The position numbers and the translations under genes were made by a program. From Sediminispirochaeta smaragdinae DSM 11293 (GTDB taxonomy: Bacteria; Spirochaetota; Spirochaetia; DSM-16054; Sediminispirochaetaceae), in assembly GCF_000143985.1 (NCBI RefSeq), contig NC_014364.1:2170001-2234000 (forward strand): DNA of 64,000 nt, written 5' to 3'. A model generated the notes under the pieces. The model was not told where the DNA came from. It made no database searches and saw only the letters and a program-made list of their open reading frames with translations. Numbering within the stretch: position 1 is the first letter of the stretch; each line of letters opens with the position of its first letter. This document shows, piece by piece, positions 56,635 to 64,000 of the stretch.

Positions 56635-56683
56635 TTACCATCTTTTTCTTAATTTCATCACCATCAATCTATAATCTGTCACA

Positions 56684-56712
56684 TTGCGGGACAAATTTTG
56701 CGATGCTATCAT
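56684..56712 (+). promoter_or_regulatory. Internal promoter before the ordinary ABC ATPase gene
   Basis: TTGCGG (56684-56689) and TATCAT (56707-56712) are 17 bases apart, with a predicted start near 56719 and the GTG start codon at 56746. A TGTC/GACA inverted pair (56677-56680, 56690-56693) brackets the -35 box, and TTGCG recurs at 56698. These are possible operator halves for the AraC-type regulator, which is speculative. The 111-base gap is by far the largest inside this locus. Confidence 0.5.
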
Positions 56713-56745
56713 CGTAATTGAAGAAAATCCGGAAAGGGGTTTATC

Positions 56746-58272
56746 GTGTCCGATCCTATTCTCGAAATGAAAAACATCACGAAAAGTTTCTCAGGTGTCA
56801 AGGTCTTGGACAATGTGCAATTGACCGTCATGCCCGCTGAGGTACATGCACTCATGGGGGAGAACGGGGCAGGAAAATCAACACTCATGAATATTCTCCG
56901 GGGGATATATCAACCTGATGGTGGTGATATCTTTTTAGAAGGGAAAAAGATCATTAATCATAATCCGAAAGAGGCCACGGAACATAGAATCTCAATGATT
57001 CATCAGGAACTTCATCCCATTTTGGATATGAATGTTGCCGAAAACATCTTCCTCGGTAGAGAAATAAAGAGGGGTACCGATGGGATTTGCAGCATTGTTA
57101 ATAAAAAGAGAATGAAGGAAGAGGCCCAAAAGCTTTTTGATGTGATAGGAATAGCGATCAATCCCTCGATCCTCATGCGTAATCTCAGCGTGGCCCAGTG
57201 TCAACTTGTAGAAATTGTTAAGGCAATTTCCATCTCTGCAAAAATAGTCATTATGGATGAACCGACATCGGCCTTAACAGAAAAGGAAGTCGACCTTCTT
57301 TTCAAGCAGATAGACAAACTCAGATCGGGTGGAGTTTCGGTGATTTATATCTCTCACAAGATGGATGAGATATTTCGCGTTGCCGACTCCATAACGGTCC
57401 TCAGGGATGGCCAATTTATTGGTAGTGATAAAGTAGGAAATTTAGATAAGAACAATCTTATTAAGATGATGGTAGGAAGAGAACTTACCGAAATATTTCC
57501 GAAAGCAGAGGCACGTATCGGGGAGGTTGTTCTTGAAGCTCGGCACTATACTTGGGAGAACAAGGTGAAAAATGTCAGCTTCTCACTGCGCCGTGGCGAA
57601 ATATTAGGGATAGCAGGTCTAGTCGGTGCGGGTAGAAGCGAGTTGGTTGAAACGCTTTTTGGGGTTCATCCCAATTATGATGGCAAGTTGTATATCGAAG
57701 GGAAGCATGTCGACATCAGAAAAACCGGCGACGCCATTGTTCATAAGATTGCTTTGATCACAGAAGATAGAAAACAGACGGGTTTAAACCTTTCGGCTTC
57801 CATCGAACAGAATATTACGCTTGTGTCGTTAGAACAGCTTTTTCCGCATGGCATTATCAACAAAAAAAAGGAAGCATTGGTTACGGAAAAAAGTATGCAA
57901 CGGCTCGGAGTAAAGGCCGGTTCAAGAAGTGTAAAAACCGTTTCGTTAAGTGGAGGAAATCAACAAAAGGTAGTCATAGCAAAGTGGTTACTTGCAGAAC
58001 CGGAGATAATTATCATGGACGAACCGACCAGAGGTATCGATGTCGGTGCCAAACGAGATATCTATTTGCTTTTGGGAGAACTTGTTCAAGCCGGTAAGGC
58101 TGTATTGATGATCTCGTCTGAGATCCCCGAAATTATGGGTGTTGCAGATCGTATTCTTGTTATGGCCGAAGGACGAATTACCGGAGAACTTGATCGCAAA
58201 GATTTCTCTCAAGAGAAGATTATGTATTTTGCTTCACAATTCGACAAAGGAAATGAGAATGAAGAAAATTAG
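56746..58272 (+). CDS. Simple-sugar ABC transporter ATPase (RbsA/MglA family), catalytically intact
   Basis: The 508-residue protein drives sugar import by ATP hydrolysis. Domain 1 is complete: Walker A GENGAGKST, Q-loop IHQELHP, signature LSVAQ, Walker B IVIMDEPTSAL and the His of YISHKMDEI. Domain 2 has the family-typical altered P-loop GLVGAGRSE, a good signature LSGGNQQK and Walker B IIIMDEPTRGID. It starts with GTG after a GGAAAGGGG site. The next gene overlaps its last 20 bases. Together with the permease and binding protein that follow it makes a complete importer. Confidence 0.95.
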   Translation: MSDPILEMKNITKSFSGVKVLDNVQLTVMPAEVHALMGENGAGKSTLMNILRGIYQPDGGDIFLEGKKIINHNPKEATEHRISMIHQELHPILDMNVAENIFLGREIKRGTDGICSIVNKKRMKEEAQKLFDVIGIAINPSILMRNLSVAQCQLVEIVKAISISAKIVIMDEPTSALTEKEVDLLFKQIDKLRSGGVSVIYISHKMDEIFRVADSITVLRDGQFIGSDKVGNLDKNNLIKMMVGRELTEIFPKAEARIGEVVLEARHYTWENKVKNVSFSLRRGEILGIAGLVGAGRSELVETLFGVHPNYDGKLYIEGKHVDIRKTGDAIVHKIALITEDRKQTGLNLSASIEQNITLVSLEQLFPHGIINKKKEALVTEKSMQRLGVKAGSRSVKTVSLSGGNQQKVVIAKWLLAEPEIIIMDEPTRGIDVGAKRDIYLLLGELVQAGKAVLMISSEIPEIMGVADRILVMAEGRITGELDRKDFSQEKIMYFASQFDKGNENEEN

Positions 58273-59221
58273 GAATTTTATGTCGCTACACTCAATGCGG
58301 GAGTTGGGAATTGTTTTTGTTTTTGCTGCAATCCTCCTGATTCTCATAATCCTTTCGCCAAATGCTTTTGCGAGGCCTGCCAATTTAATCAATATCATCA
58401 AGCAGGCTTCGATAAACGGCATTCTTGCCATGGGCATGATGTTTGTCATCATTAGCGACGGTATAGACCTTTCCGTGGGATCCATTGTTGCCCTGACAGG
58501 GGTCGTTTCTGCAAGTTTTGCACATCCCGGCGAGTATCCACTTATCGTTCCCATTATCCTCGCCCTTAGCATCGGTCTTTTTGTCGGATGGCTTAATGGA
58601 GTAGGGGTTGCGGTTGGAAATATCCCGGCCTTCATTGTTACATTAGGAATGATGACCATGATACGGGGAGTTGCCTTAATTGTAAGCAGAGGAGCCCCTG
58701 TCTTCGGCGTTACCAAAGCCTATGAATTTATTGCAGGTGGCTTTCTTTTTGATCGTATTCCGCTTCTTGTGGTCTATTTTACCATTATTACCTTAATAAG
58801 CGCATATATACTTACAAAGACGGTTTTCGGCAGAAGGGTCTATGCCGTCGGTGGTAACGATATCTCAGCGGCTTTTTCCGGAATTAACGTAAAGAAAATT
58901 CGCATCTCAGTGTACATGATTTCAGGACTTCTGGCAGGATTTGCCGGCTTGCTTCTTGCATCGAGAACCGTTTCTGGAAATCCGACAGCTGGACAATCTT
59001 ACGAACTTGATGCAATAGCAGCCGCTGTTATCGGTGGTGTAAGCATGTCCGGCGGTTCAGGAAAATGGTACGGCACGGTTATCGGTGCGCTCTTAATCGC
59101 TGTGATAGGAAATGGCCTTGATATTCTGAATGTGTCATCTCATTACCAATTGGTCATCAAGGGGGCAATCATCATTTCCGCCGTCCTTCTTGATGTAAAA
59201 GGAAAGGAAAAAGCGGCATAA
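58253..59221 (+). CDS. ABC transporter permease, RbsC family (second)
   Basis: From the ATG at 58253 the product is 322 residues, with a short basic start, about 9 membrane helices and the family motifs SDGIDLSVGSIVALTG and AAVIGGVSMSGGSG. The frame is open upstream to 58139 but only inside the ATPase gene. ATPase and permease overlap by 20 bases. It is the likely main permease for the ordinary ATPase. Confidence 0.93.
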   Translation: MRMKKIRNFMSLHSMRELGIVFVFAAILLILIILSPNAFARPANLINIIKQASINGILAMGMMFVIISDGIDLSVGSIVALTGVVSASFAHPGEYPLIVPIILALSIGLFVGWLNGVGVAVGNIPAFIVTLGMMTMIRGVALIVSRGAPVFGVTKAYEFIAGGFLFDRIPLLVVYFTIITLISAYILTKTVFGRRVYAVGGNDISAAFSGINVKKIRISVYMISGLLAGFAGLLLASRTVSGNPTAGQSYELDAIAAAVIGGVSMSGGSGKWYGTVIGALLIAVIGNGLDILNVSSHYQLVIKGAIIISAVLLDVKGKEKAA

Positions 59222-59260
59222 CGCCGTTTGAAATAACTTTAACGACGAGGAGGATTCTTT

Positions 59261-60202
59261 ATGAGAAAAGTCTTACTAATGGCAATGGGCATCATGTTGA
59301 TGACATCAAGTCTCTTGTTTGCCGCAGGATCGGCAGAAGATGGGGATGCAAAGCCAGAGAGATATGCGCTTATGATGAGTCACATGACAAATGCCTTTAC
59401 CATGGAATTATCAGATGCCGTAAAATCAAAGGCAAAAGAGTTGGGTGTCGATCTTACCGTCTTCGACGGCGGCCAGGATGTTTCAAAGCAAATTAGCCAA
59501 GTAGAATCGGCAATAAACCAAGGCTATGCCGGCATTCTCATTGAGCCGGCTTCGGTAGATGGAATCAAACCAGCGGCAGAAGCGGCAAAGAAAGCAGGGA
59601 TTCCTTTAATTACCGTTAATCAGCGGATCACCGATCAGGAACTTGCCAGTGCCTATGTTGGTGCAAATCCGGTTGAAGGTGGCGAACTTGAAATGCGTAC
59701 CGCTGCAGAAGCAATTGGGGGAAAGGGGAAAGTTGCTTTCCTTCTTGGACCTCTTGGTTCGGATGCACAGATAGGCAGAACTCAAGGATACTACAATGTT
59801 CTGAAAGAGTATCCGGGAATCGAAGTCGCATACGAACAGAGCGCAAATTGGCGGACAGACGAGGCCTTAAAGCTCGTAGAGAATTGGTTACAGACTGGTG
59901 TGGAACTAAAGGCAATTGTGGCCAACAACGACGGTATGGCCCTTGGAGCCCTTAAGGCTGTAGAAGATGCAAAAATGCTTGATAAAATTAAAATCTATGG
60001 TCTTGATGCAACACCTGATGCACTTGCTGCGGTTAAAGAAGGTCGTTTGTCTGCAACAATTTCACAGAGCACCACAGAACAAGGCCTGGTCGCCATGGAA
60101 ACCATTGTCAAAATAGTCAATGGGGAGAAGGTTCCAGCCGAGATAATCGTCGGCCACACCTTATTGGATAAAAAGGCAGTCGACCAAATGGCAAAAAACT
60201 AA
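59261..60202 (+). CDS. Sugar-binding protein of the ABC transporter (RbsB-like)
   Basis: The 313-residue protein has a signal peptide (about 1-22, ending LLFAAG) without a lipobox Cys, so it is probably a soluble periplasmic protein. The type I periplasmic binding fold is clear (YALMMSHMTNAFTMELSDAVK, then DLTVFDGGQD, GILIEPASVDG, KAIVANNDGMALGALKAVED and YGLDATPDALAAV). It belongs to the ribose/galactose-binding cluster. The exact sugar cannot be assigned from sequence. A strong GAGGAGG site precedes it. It is the only binding protein of the locus and may serve both permeases. Confidence 0.93.
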   Translation: MRKVLLMAMGIMLMTSSLLFAAGSAEDGDAKPERYALMMSHMTNAFTMELSDAVKSKAKELGVDLTVFDGGQDVSKQISQVESAINQGYAGILIEPASVDGIKPAAEAAKKAGIPLITVNQRITDQELASAYVGANPVEGGELEMRTAAEAIGGKGKVAFLLGPLGSDAQIGRTQGYYNVLKEYPGIEVAYEQSANWRTDEALKLVENWLQTGVELKAIVANNDGMALGALKAVEDAKMLDKIKIYGLDATPDALAAVKEGRLSATISQSTTEQGLVAMETIVKIVNGEKVPAEIIVGHTLLDKKAVDQMAKN

Positions 60203-60220
60203 AAAAGAGAATACTTTTAA

Positions 60221-60276
60221 AAGGTAAAGGCTGTTCCGTGTCTCCACGAAAGGTGGATGGAATTAGCCTTTACCTT
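60221..60276 (+). terminator. Long hairpin after the sugar-binding protein gene
   Basis: A perfect 12-bp stem (60221-60232 with 60265-60276) is extended by inner stems of 4 bp (60234-60237 with 60259-60262) and 5 bp (60243-60247 with 60253-60257). No T tract follows, so it is not a classical terminator; it may end or protect the transcript of the transporter operon. Confidence 0.45.
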
Positions 60277-60280
60277 AACA

Positions 60281-60429
60281 TAGTGTTCCGAATCCTGGTG
60301 GTCGTAGCGTCCCAATTCTTTTTCTTTCCATCAATTACAAGAGTACAGGTGCAAAAGATCACGTAATCCGGGAAATGAAAGGATTTCTCCGGGGGAAACG
60401 GCATAAAACCACCAGGATTCCGGACACTA
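60281..60429. mobile_element. Small inverted-repeat element, MITE-like or insertion-sequence remnant
   Basis: Two 22-base ends (60281-60302 and 60408-60429) are inverted copies with 20 of 22 bases identical; they read TAGTGTTCCG and, inverted, TAGTGTCCGG at their outer ends. The element is 149 bases and has no transposase. Similar TTTACCT-type words lie just outside both ends (60269-60275 and 60432-60438), perhaps an imperfect target duplication, but the match is not clean. A short minus-strand frame across it has no recognisable product. Confidence 0.5.
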
Positions 60430-60620
60430 CTTTTACCTAAATCATCAATCAACATCATCATAAACACTTATACTTGAAACGCCCAAAATATCCCCTAATA
60501 ATTTACTTCCCATAATGTATATTCTGTCTACTAAGATTTATATTTATAGGAGGCACGGGTAATAATTAGCTCTTTTCTCTTTTATGAAATTTCAACAAAA
60601 GCAAGATCTCTCTCATCCCG
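60430..60620 (+). other. mazG upstream region
   Basis: This A/T-rich stretch holds a likely promoter (60474-60502) and an AGGAGG ribosome-site-like sequence at 60548-60553 that is not followed by any ATG, GTG or TTG at usable distance. An ATG at 60584 opens a 38-codon frame that overlaps mazG in another frame; I do not think it is a gene. Nothing else is recognised. Confidence 0.5.
60474..60502 (+). promoter_or_regulatory. Probable mazG promoter
   Basis: TTGAAA (60474-60479) and AATAAT (60497-60502) are separated by 17 bases and each matches the consensus at 5 of 6 positions. The leader to the first possible start codon would be about 110 bases. Confidence 0.5.
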
Positions 60621-61487
60621 TTGTCAGAAGATGGAAAAATCGTTACACTTTTTGGCATGACGACACCGACAATAGAAGACGAAACATTGTATACAGATGC
60701 TAAAAGCCCCGATCAGGCATTTTCCCGACTCGCGGCAATTATTAAACTGCTTCGAGGCCCTGGAGGCTGTCCATGGGACAAAAAGCAGACCATCTCATCG
60801 ATGGCTCCTCAACTATTGGAAGAGACCTATGAGGTTATTGATGGAGTCAAGGAAGAAGACCTTGCCAATACGCGGGAAGAGCTTGGTGATGTTTATCTTG
60901 TAACGACTATGATGGCTCAAATCTTATCTGAGGATGGCCTAAGCTCTCACACCGAAATTCTGAATGAGGTGTGTAATAAATTGATTCGTCGCCACCCACA
61001 TGTCTTTTCCGGAGCGACTGCAGAAAACCCAGAAGAGGTCCTTAAACTCTGGAACGACGTAAAAGAAAATGTTGAGGGGAAAAAGAAACCTACTTCGATT
61101 CTTGCTTCTGTGAAACGGTCGCTACCCCCACTTGAGCGGGCTTACAAGCTTCAGAAAAAGGCTGCCAAGGTCGGCTTTGATTGGACTAATTCTCATGATG
61201 TATGGAAAAAGATACAGGAAGAGTTTGATGAGTTGGTAGAAGCTTATGAAGAGCATGATAAGGATCATGCCGAGGAAGAACTGGGCGATTTCCTTTTTTC
61301 GGTTATCAACATATGCCGTTTCCTTGATATAGATCCGGCTCTTGCTCTTCACCGTGCTAACCAGAAGTTTTTTTCTCGCTTCACCTATGTTGAGGATAAA
61401 ATGAAAGAGGCAGGATACCAACTCTCGAAGGAGTATATGGCTGCTATGGAGCGGTTTTGGAACGATGCAAAAACCGAAGGCCTATAA
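60621..61487 (+). CDS. mazG: Nucleoside triphosphate pyrophosphohydrolase MazG
   Basis: MazG hydrolyses (d)NTPs to monophosphates and is linked to nucleotide-pool cleaning and stress. The 288-residue product has the two tandem MazG domains. The first carries GPGGCPWDKKQT, LLEETYEVIDGV and REELGDVY; the second carries IQEEFDELVEAYEE and EEELGDFLFSVINICR, with the metal-binding Glu/Asp residues in place. The start is uncertain: TTG at 60621 has no ribosome site, and ATG at 60657 gives a 276-residue protein that keeps all domains. It ends 15 bases before a convergent gene. Confidence 0.92.
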   Translation: MSEDGKIVTLFGMTTPTIEDETLYTDAKSPDQAFSRLAAIIKLLRGPGGCPWDKKQTISSMAPQLLEETYEVIDGVKEEDLANTREELGDVYLVTTMMAQILSEDGLSSHTEILNEVCNKLIRRHPHVFSGATAENPEEVLKLWNDVKENVEGKKKPTSILASVKRSLPPLERAYKLQKKAAKVGFDWTNSHDVWKKIQEEFDELVEAYEEHDKDHAEEELGDFLFSVINICRFLDIDPALALHRANQKFFSRFTYVEDKMKEAGYQLSKEYMAAMERFWNDAKTEGL

Positions 61488-61502
61488 AGCCCACATAAGA
61501 AG

Positions 61503-64000
61503 CTATGAAGGAAAAGCTGAAAAAAACTGCTCATAGCTAATCAGTTCGGACTCCGGAGATCCACCTCCCCTGCCTTTGTCATTTCGTTTCCTGGTAAGTG
61601 TTGCAGTACGAGTAACAATGAACTCCGGGAAAAAGTTTTTGGCTTCTTGTGAAAAACCTTCCATATAATAGCGCAGATTTCCGTCCTTTCGTCCTGTATC
61701 GGCAAGATAAAGTCTAAGGCTCTCTTTTTCCCAATTAACCGAAGAGCCGCTGGGAAGAGCCGCCTTTAGATAATCGTACAGCAGATTCAGACGATCATTC
61801 CGTTCCGCTTCTATCGTATATACAGAGCCACCATAGGCTGCCATGAGCGAAACCTTTTTCTCACCGGCAGGCGGAGCGTAAACCTCTGAACACATTGAAA
61901 CAGCAAAACCATCGGGAAGTACATTATTCAATTTTCTCACAAGTCCCAGGAAGCCGTCTTCACGCTCTTTCTTTTCATCATCACTATCAAGAAGAATATT
62001 GACCATCAGATATTCCGCATTCGATTCAACACCGAGCATCAGCGGATTCGCAAAACTCAGTTTCGGTTTCGGATTAAAACCTTGAGAAAAAGCAAGTCTG
62101 ATCTGCGCACGCTGAAATGATCGCTCAAAGATCGTCATTGTATTAATGTGGCTTAAAAAAGAAGCCTTTCCCGTTTTACTAAAACGACAGAGAAGCGTCA
62201 GCTGGGATTCGTTCTCAATGGACCTTTCTTTTATCGACGAATTCTGAGGCTCAGGCCCTGTTACAGAGGCTTCCGTTTCAACGATTGAAACATCTGAGAC
62301 GCAGATTCCACAGTTATGATCACAGGGAACAGAACAGATGGAGGTTAACACAGCCTCCTTCGCTTGCTTCTTTTCACGCTTAAGAAAACCCTTTCCGACA
62401 CCAAGATCAATGCTATCCCACGGCAGGCTCTCGTCAAGGCTCTTTTCTTCCAGAATCTCTTTCGTAATGTTCCAGCCGGAATTTGCAAAGAGATCCCGCC
62501 AGAGATCCCGTTTGACATGCTCTTCCCATGCGTCGAGACCCGCTCCACGCTTAAAAGCTTGCTCGATCAAGGCTCCAACCCTAGCGTCCCCCCTGGACAG
62601 AACCCCTTCAAGGGTCGAAATAAAGGGATCATGATAGTTTAACTTTACCGGCCCTCTCCGGAAACGCCCCTTAAGTCGCTGCAGTTTTTCGGAAGCTTCT
62701 TCTTCGTGAAGCTGACGCGACCACTGGAATGGCGTATGGGGTTTGGGAATAAATGTTCCGACATTCACATTGATAGGCATCCGCACACTTTGCTGAATCT
62801 CTTCAATATAGTCACCAATGAGATCGACTTCATTCTCGGCATTACCTATAGGCAGACCTATCATAAAATAAAACTTTGCCAAGCGCCATCCGGACTGTTT
62901 GGCTGTCCTGAGGATATCGATCACTTGTTCGATGGGAACACTTTTATTGATCGTTTTCTGCGCATTATCTCCCGGTACCTCGATGGCAAAGGTCAAACCG
63001 CTTTTCCTAACCCTTGAGATTTCCTGGAGAAGCGGCAGGGTGAAACTGTTGACTTTCAGGGAGGGTAAGGAAAACGATACGCCATCGGAGGCGTATCGTT
63101 GATTGAGTAGCGTGATAAGCTGATGGATATGGCTATAATCCCCTGAAGAAAGAGAAGAGAGTGTGATCTCGCGATAACCGGCACACCGGACCAAGAATTC
63201 CACCTCTTCAAGAATATGCTCAAGGGGTTTTTCACGTTTCTGGCGATAAAAATATCCGGCATGGCAAAAACGGCACCCATTAGGGCAGCCGCGCATAATC
63301 TCAACGACACCATGGTCTTGTACCACCTTGATATTCGGGACAGGTACAGGGCCAAGGGAAGCAGTGCCGAATCCCTGCCAGGAAGCACGAATTGTCATCT
63401 CACTCTTTTCTGGGTACCATATATGCTTGCTTGCACGCAGCAGGCTGATGAGGGAATCCCTATCAGCGCCCTGCTTCTTAGCATCCGCAAGTTGTGAAAC
63501 AAGGTTGGAGAATACGCTCTCTGCCTCTCCGATAAAAACCCCGTCGAAGAAAGCCCCGAAAGGCGTAGGATTTGTTACAGCCGGACCGCCTGCAATAACG
63601 ATGGGATCCCCTTCCCTTCTCTCTTTGCTGTGAAGGGCTACCCCGCCTGCATGGAGGACATGTAAAATAGTCGTGGCGGATAATTCATATCCGATGGAAA
63701 TACCGAGAAGATCGAGGCGGTTGAGGGGAATCCCATTTTCGAGGGTAAAAAGAGGTATACTGTGGACCAAAAGTTCTTCCTCGAAATCAAAGGCAGGAGC
63801 AAAAACACGCTCGCAGGCAACATGTTCTAAAGCGTTTAAACTGCCGTACAATATCTTTACGGCATTATTTGACATCCCGATTTCATAAAGATCCGGGAAA
63901 CAGATTCCGACGCGATATAACCCAGCGAGTTCTTTACGGATCATGCCGTATTCACCACCGACATATCGACCGGGCTGCAGAACTTGATGGAGGATACCGC
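61503..64000 (-). CDS. Radical SAM protein fused to DUF2344 domain, 5' end outside window
   Basis: About 831 residues are visible and the frame is open to the window edge. The internal ATG at 63944 is probably not the start, since the residues before it (QPGRYVGGEYG) match the conserved N-terminus of the TIGR03960-type radical SAM family. A B12-binding-like region comes first, then the cluster motif CPNGCRFCHAGYF (CxxxCxxC) near 63260. The C-terminal DUF2344 (TIGR03936-type) domain begins around 62190 with LCRFSKTGKASFLSHINTM. These are uncharacterised proteins, often next to ribonuclease G and ribosomal protein L21 genes, which may lie outside this window. The substrate is unknown. Confidence 0.88.
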   Translation of the reverse strand, partial: GILHQVLQPGRYVGGEYGMIRKELAGLYRVGICFPDLYEIGMSNNAVKILYGSLNALEHVACERVFAPAFDFEEELLVHSIPLFTLENGIPLNRLDLLGISIGYELSATTILHVLHAGGVALHSKERREGDPIVIAGGPAVTNPTPFGAFFDGVFIGEAESVFSNLVSQLADAKKQGADRDSLISLLRASKHIWYPEKSEMTIRASWQGFGTASLGPVPVPNIKVVQDHGVVEIMRGCPNGCRFCHAGYFYRQKREKPLEHILEEVEFLVRCAGYREITLSSLSSGDYSHIHQLITLLNQRYASDGVSFSLPSLKVNSFTLPLLQEISRVRKSGLTFAIEVPGDNAQKTINKSVPIEQVIDILRTAKQSGWRLAKFYFMIGLPIGNAENEVDLIGDYIEEIQQSVRMPINVNVGTFIPKPHTPFQWSRQLHEEEASEKLQRLKGRFRRGPVKLNYHDPFISTLEGVLSRGDARVGALIEQAFKRGAGLDAWEEHVKRDLWRDLFANSGWNITKEILEEKSLDESLPWDSIDLGVGKGFLKREKKQAKEAVLTSICSVPCDHNCGICVSDVSIVETEASVTGPEPQNSSIKERSIENESQLTLLCRFSKTGKASFLSHINTMTIFERSFQRAQIRLAFSQGFNPKPKLSFANPLMLGVESNAEYLMVNILLDSDDEKKEREDGFLGLVRKLNNVLPDGFAVSMCSEVYAPPAGEKKVSLMAAYGGSVYTIEAERNDRLNLLYDYLKAALPSGSSVNWEKESLRLYLADTGRKDGNLRYYMEGFSQEAKNFFPEFIVTRTATLTRKRNDKGRGGGSPESELISYEQFFSAFPS

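Noticed and set aside
60270-60467. 65-codon minus-strand frame across the inverted-repeat element
   Set aside because: No ribosome site or family match; it includes both repeat ends, so it is more likely part of the element.
1-64000. CRISPR arrays, tRNA or rRNA genes
   Set aside because: No regularly spaced direct repeats were seen and nearly all sequence is taken by protein genes; the few gaps hold no tRNA-like cloverleaf that I could recognise.

Overview
The window looks like a piece of a spirochaete chromosome, most likely a free-living member of the Spirochaetales near Sediminispirochaeta/Spirochaeta. The evidence is the gene order tamB-bamA-skp-mutS-comF-(rimP)-nusA-infB-rbfA-truB-rpsO-pnp-lptF-lptG-tgt-murJ, which I recall from Borrelia and Treponema, an approximately 900-residue GreA of the spirochaete type, outer-membrane assembly genes, and many TPR proteins. 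Coding density is very high. No rRNA, tRNA, CRISPR array or intact insertion sequence was seen. Only one gap exceeds 300 bases (60203-60620).

Layout. (1) 1-10295, plus strand: envelope assembly (tamB, cut by the window start; bamA; skp), then mutS and a ComF-family gene. (2) 10292-17291: a clear promoter, then an early terminator hairpin, then a translation/transcription operon rimP-nusA-infB-rbfA-truB-ribF-rpsO. (3) 17309-26208: pnp, dut, lptF, lptG, tgt, murJ and a HEAT-repeat exported protein, tightly packed. (4) 26249-31980, minus strand: VWA-domain membrane protein, giant GreA and a TPR protein, transcribed from a near-consensus promoter that is divergent from (5) 32134-35703, a three-subunit molybdenum hydroxylase of the xanthine dehydrogenase family, closed by a hairpin. 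(6) 35808-50382: rpe, three uncharacterised TPR/periplasmic genes, then dtd, recA, scpA, scpB, an RluB-type pseudouridine synthase, cmk, rpsA, a GAF/sigma-54 activator, a TPR protein and a CHASE2 adenylate cyclase. (7) 50357-60202: a lipoprotein, a small membrane protein, a YesN/YesM-type two-component pair and a simple-sugar ABC transporter. (8) 60203-64000: a hairpin, a small element with inverted repeats, mazG, and on the minus strand a radical SAM/DUF2344 protein cut by the window end.

The most unusual locus is 51534-60202. A YesM-like kinase with almost no extracytoplasmic domain is followed by a double-domain ABC ATPase that has lost nearly all catalytic motifs but keeps one intact Walker A, and by a permease translationally coupled to it. 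A separate promoter then precedes an ordinary RbsA-type ATPase, a second permease and a binding protein. I infer that the pseudo-ATPase/permease pair may act as the sensor or regulator that reports sugar flux to the kinase; this is a hypothesis from sequence and gene order only. Other points of note are a promoter-plus-attenuator before rimP, a zinc-ribbon tail on NusA, a CarD-like module inside the giant GreA, a RibF without a recognisable riboflavin kinase domain, and a Ca-binding-like loop in the CHASE2 sensor.
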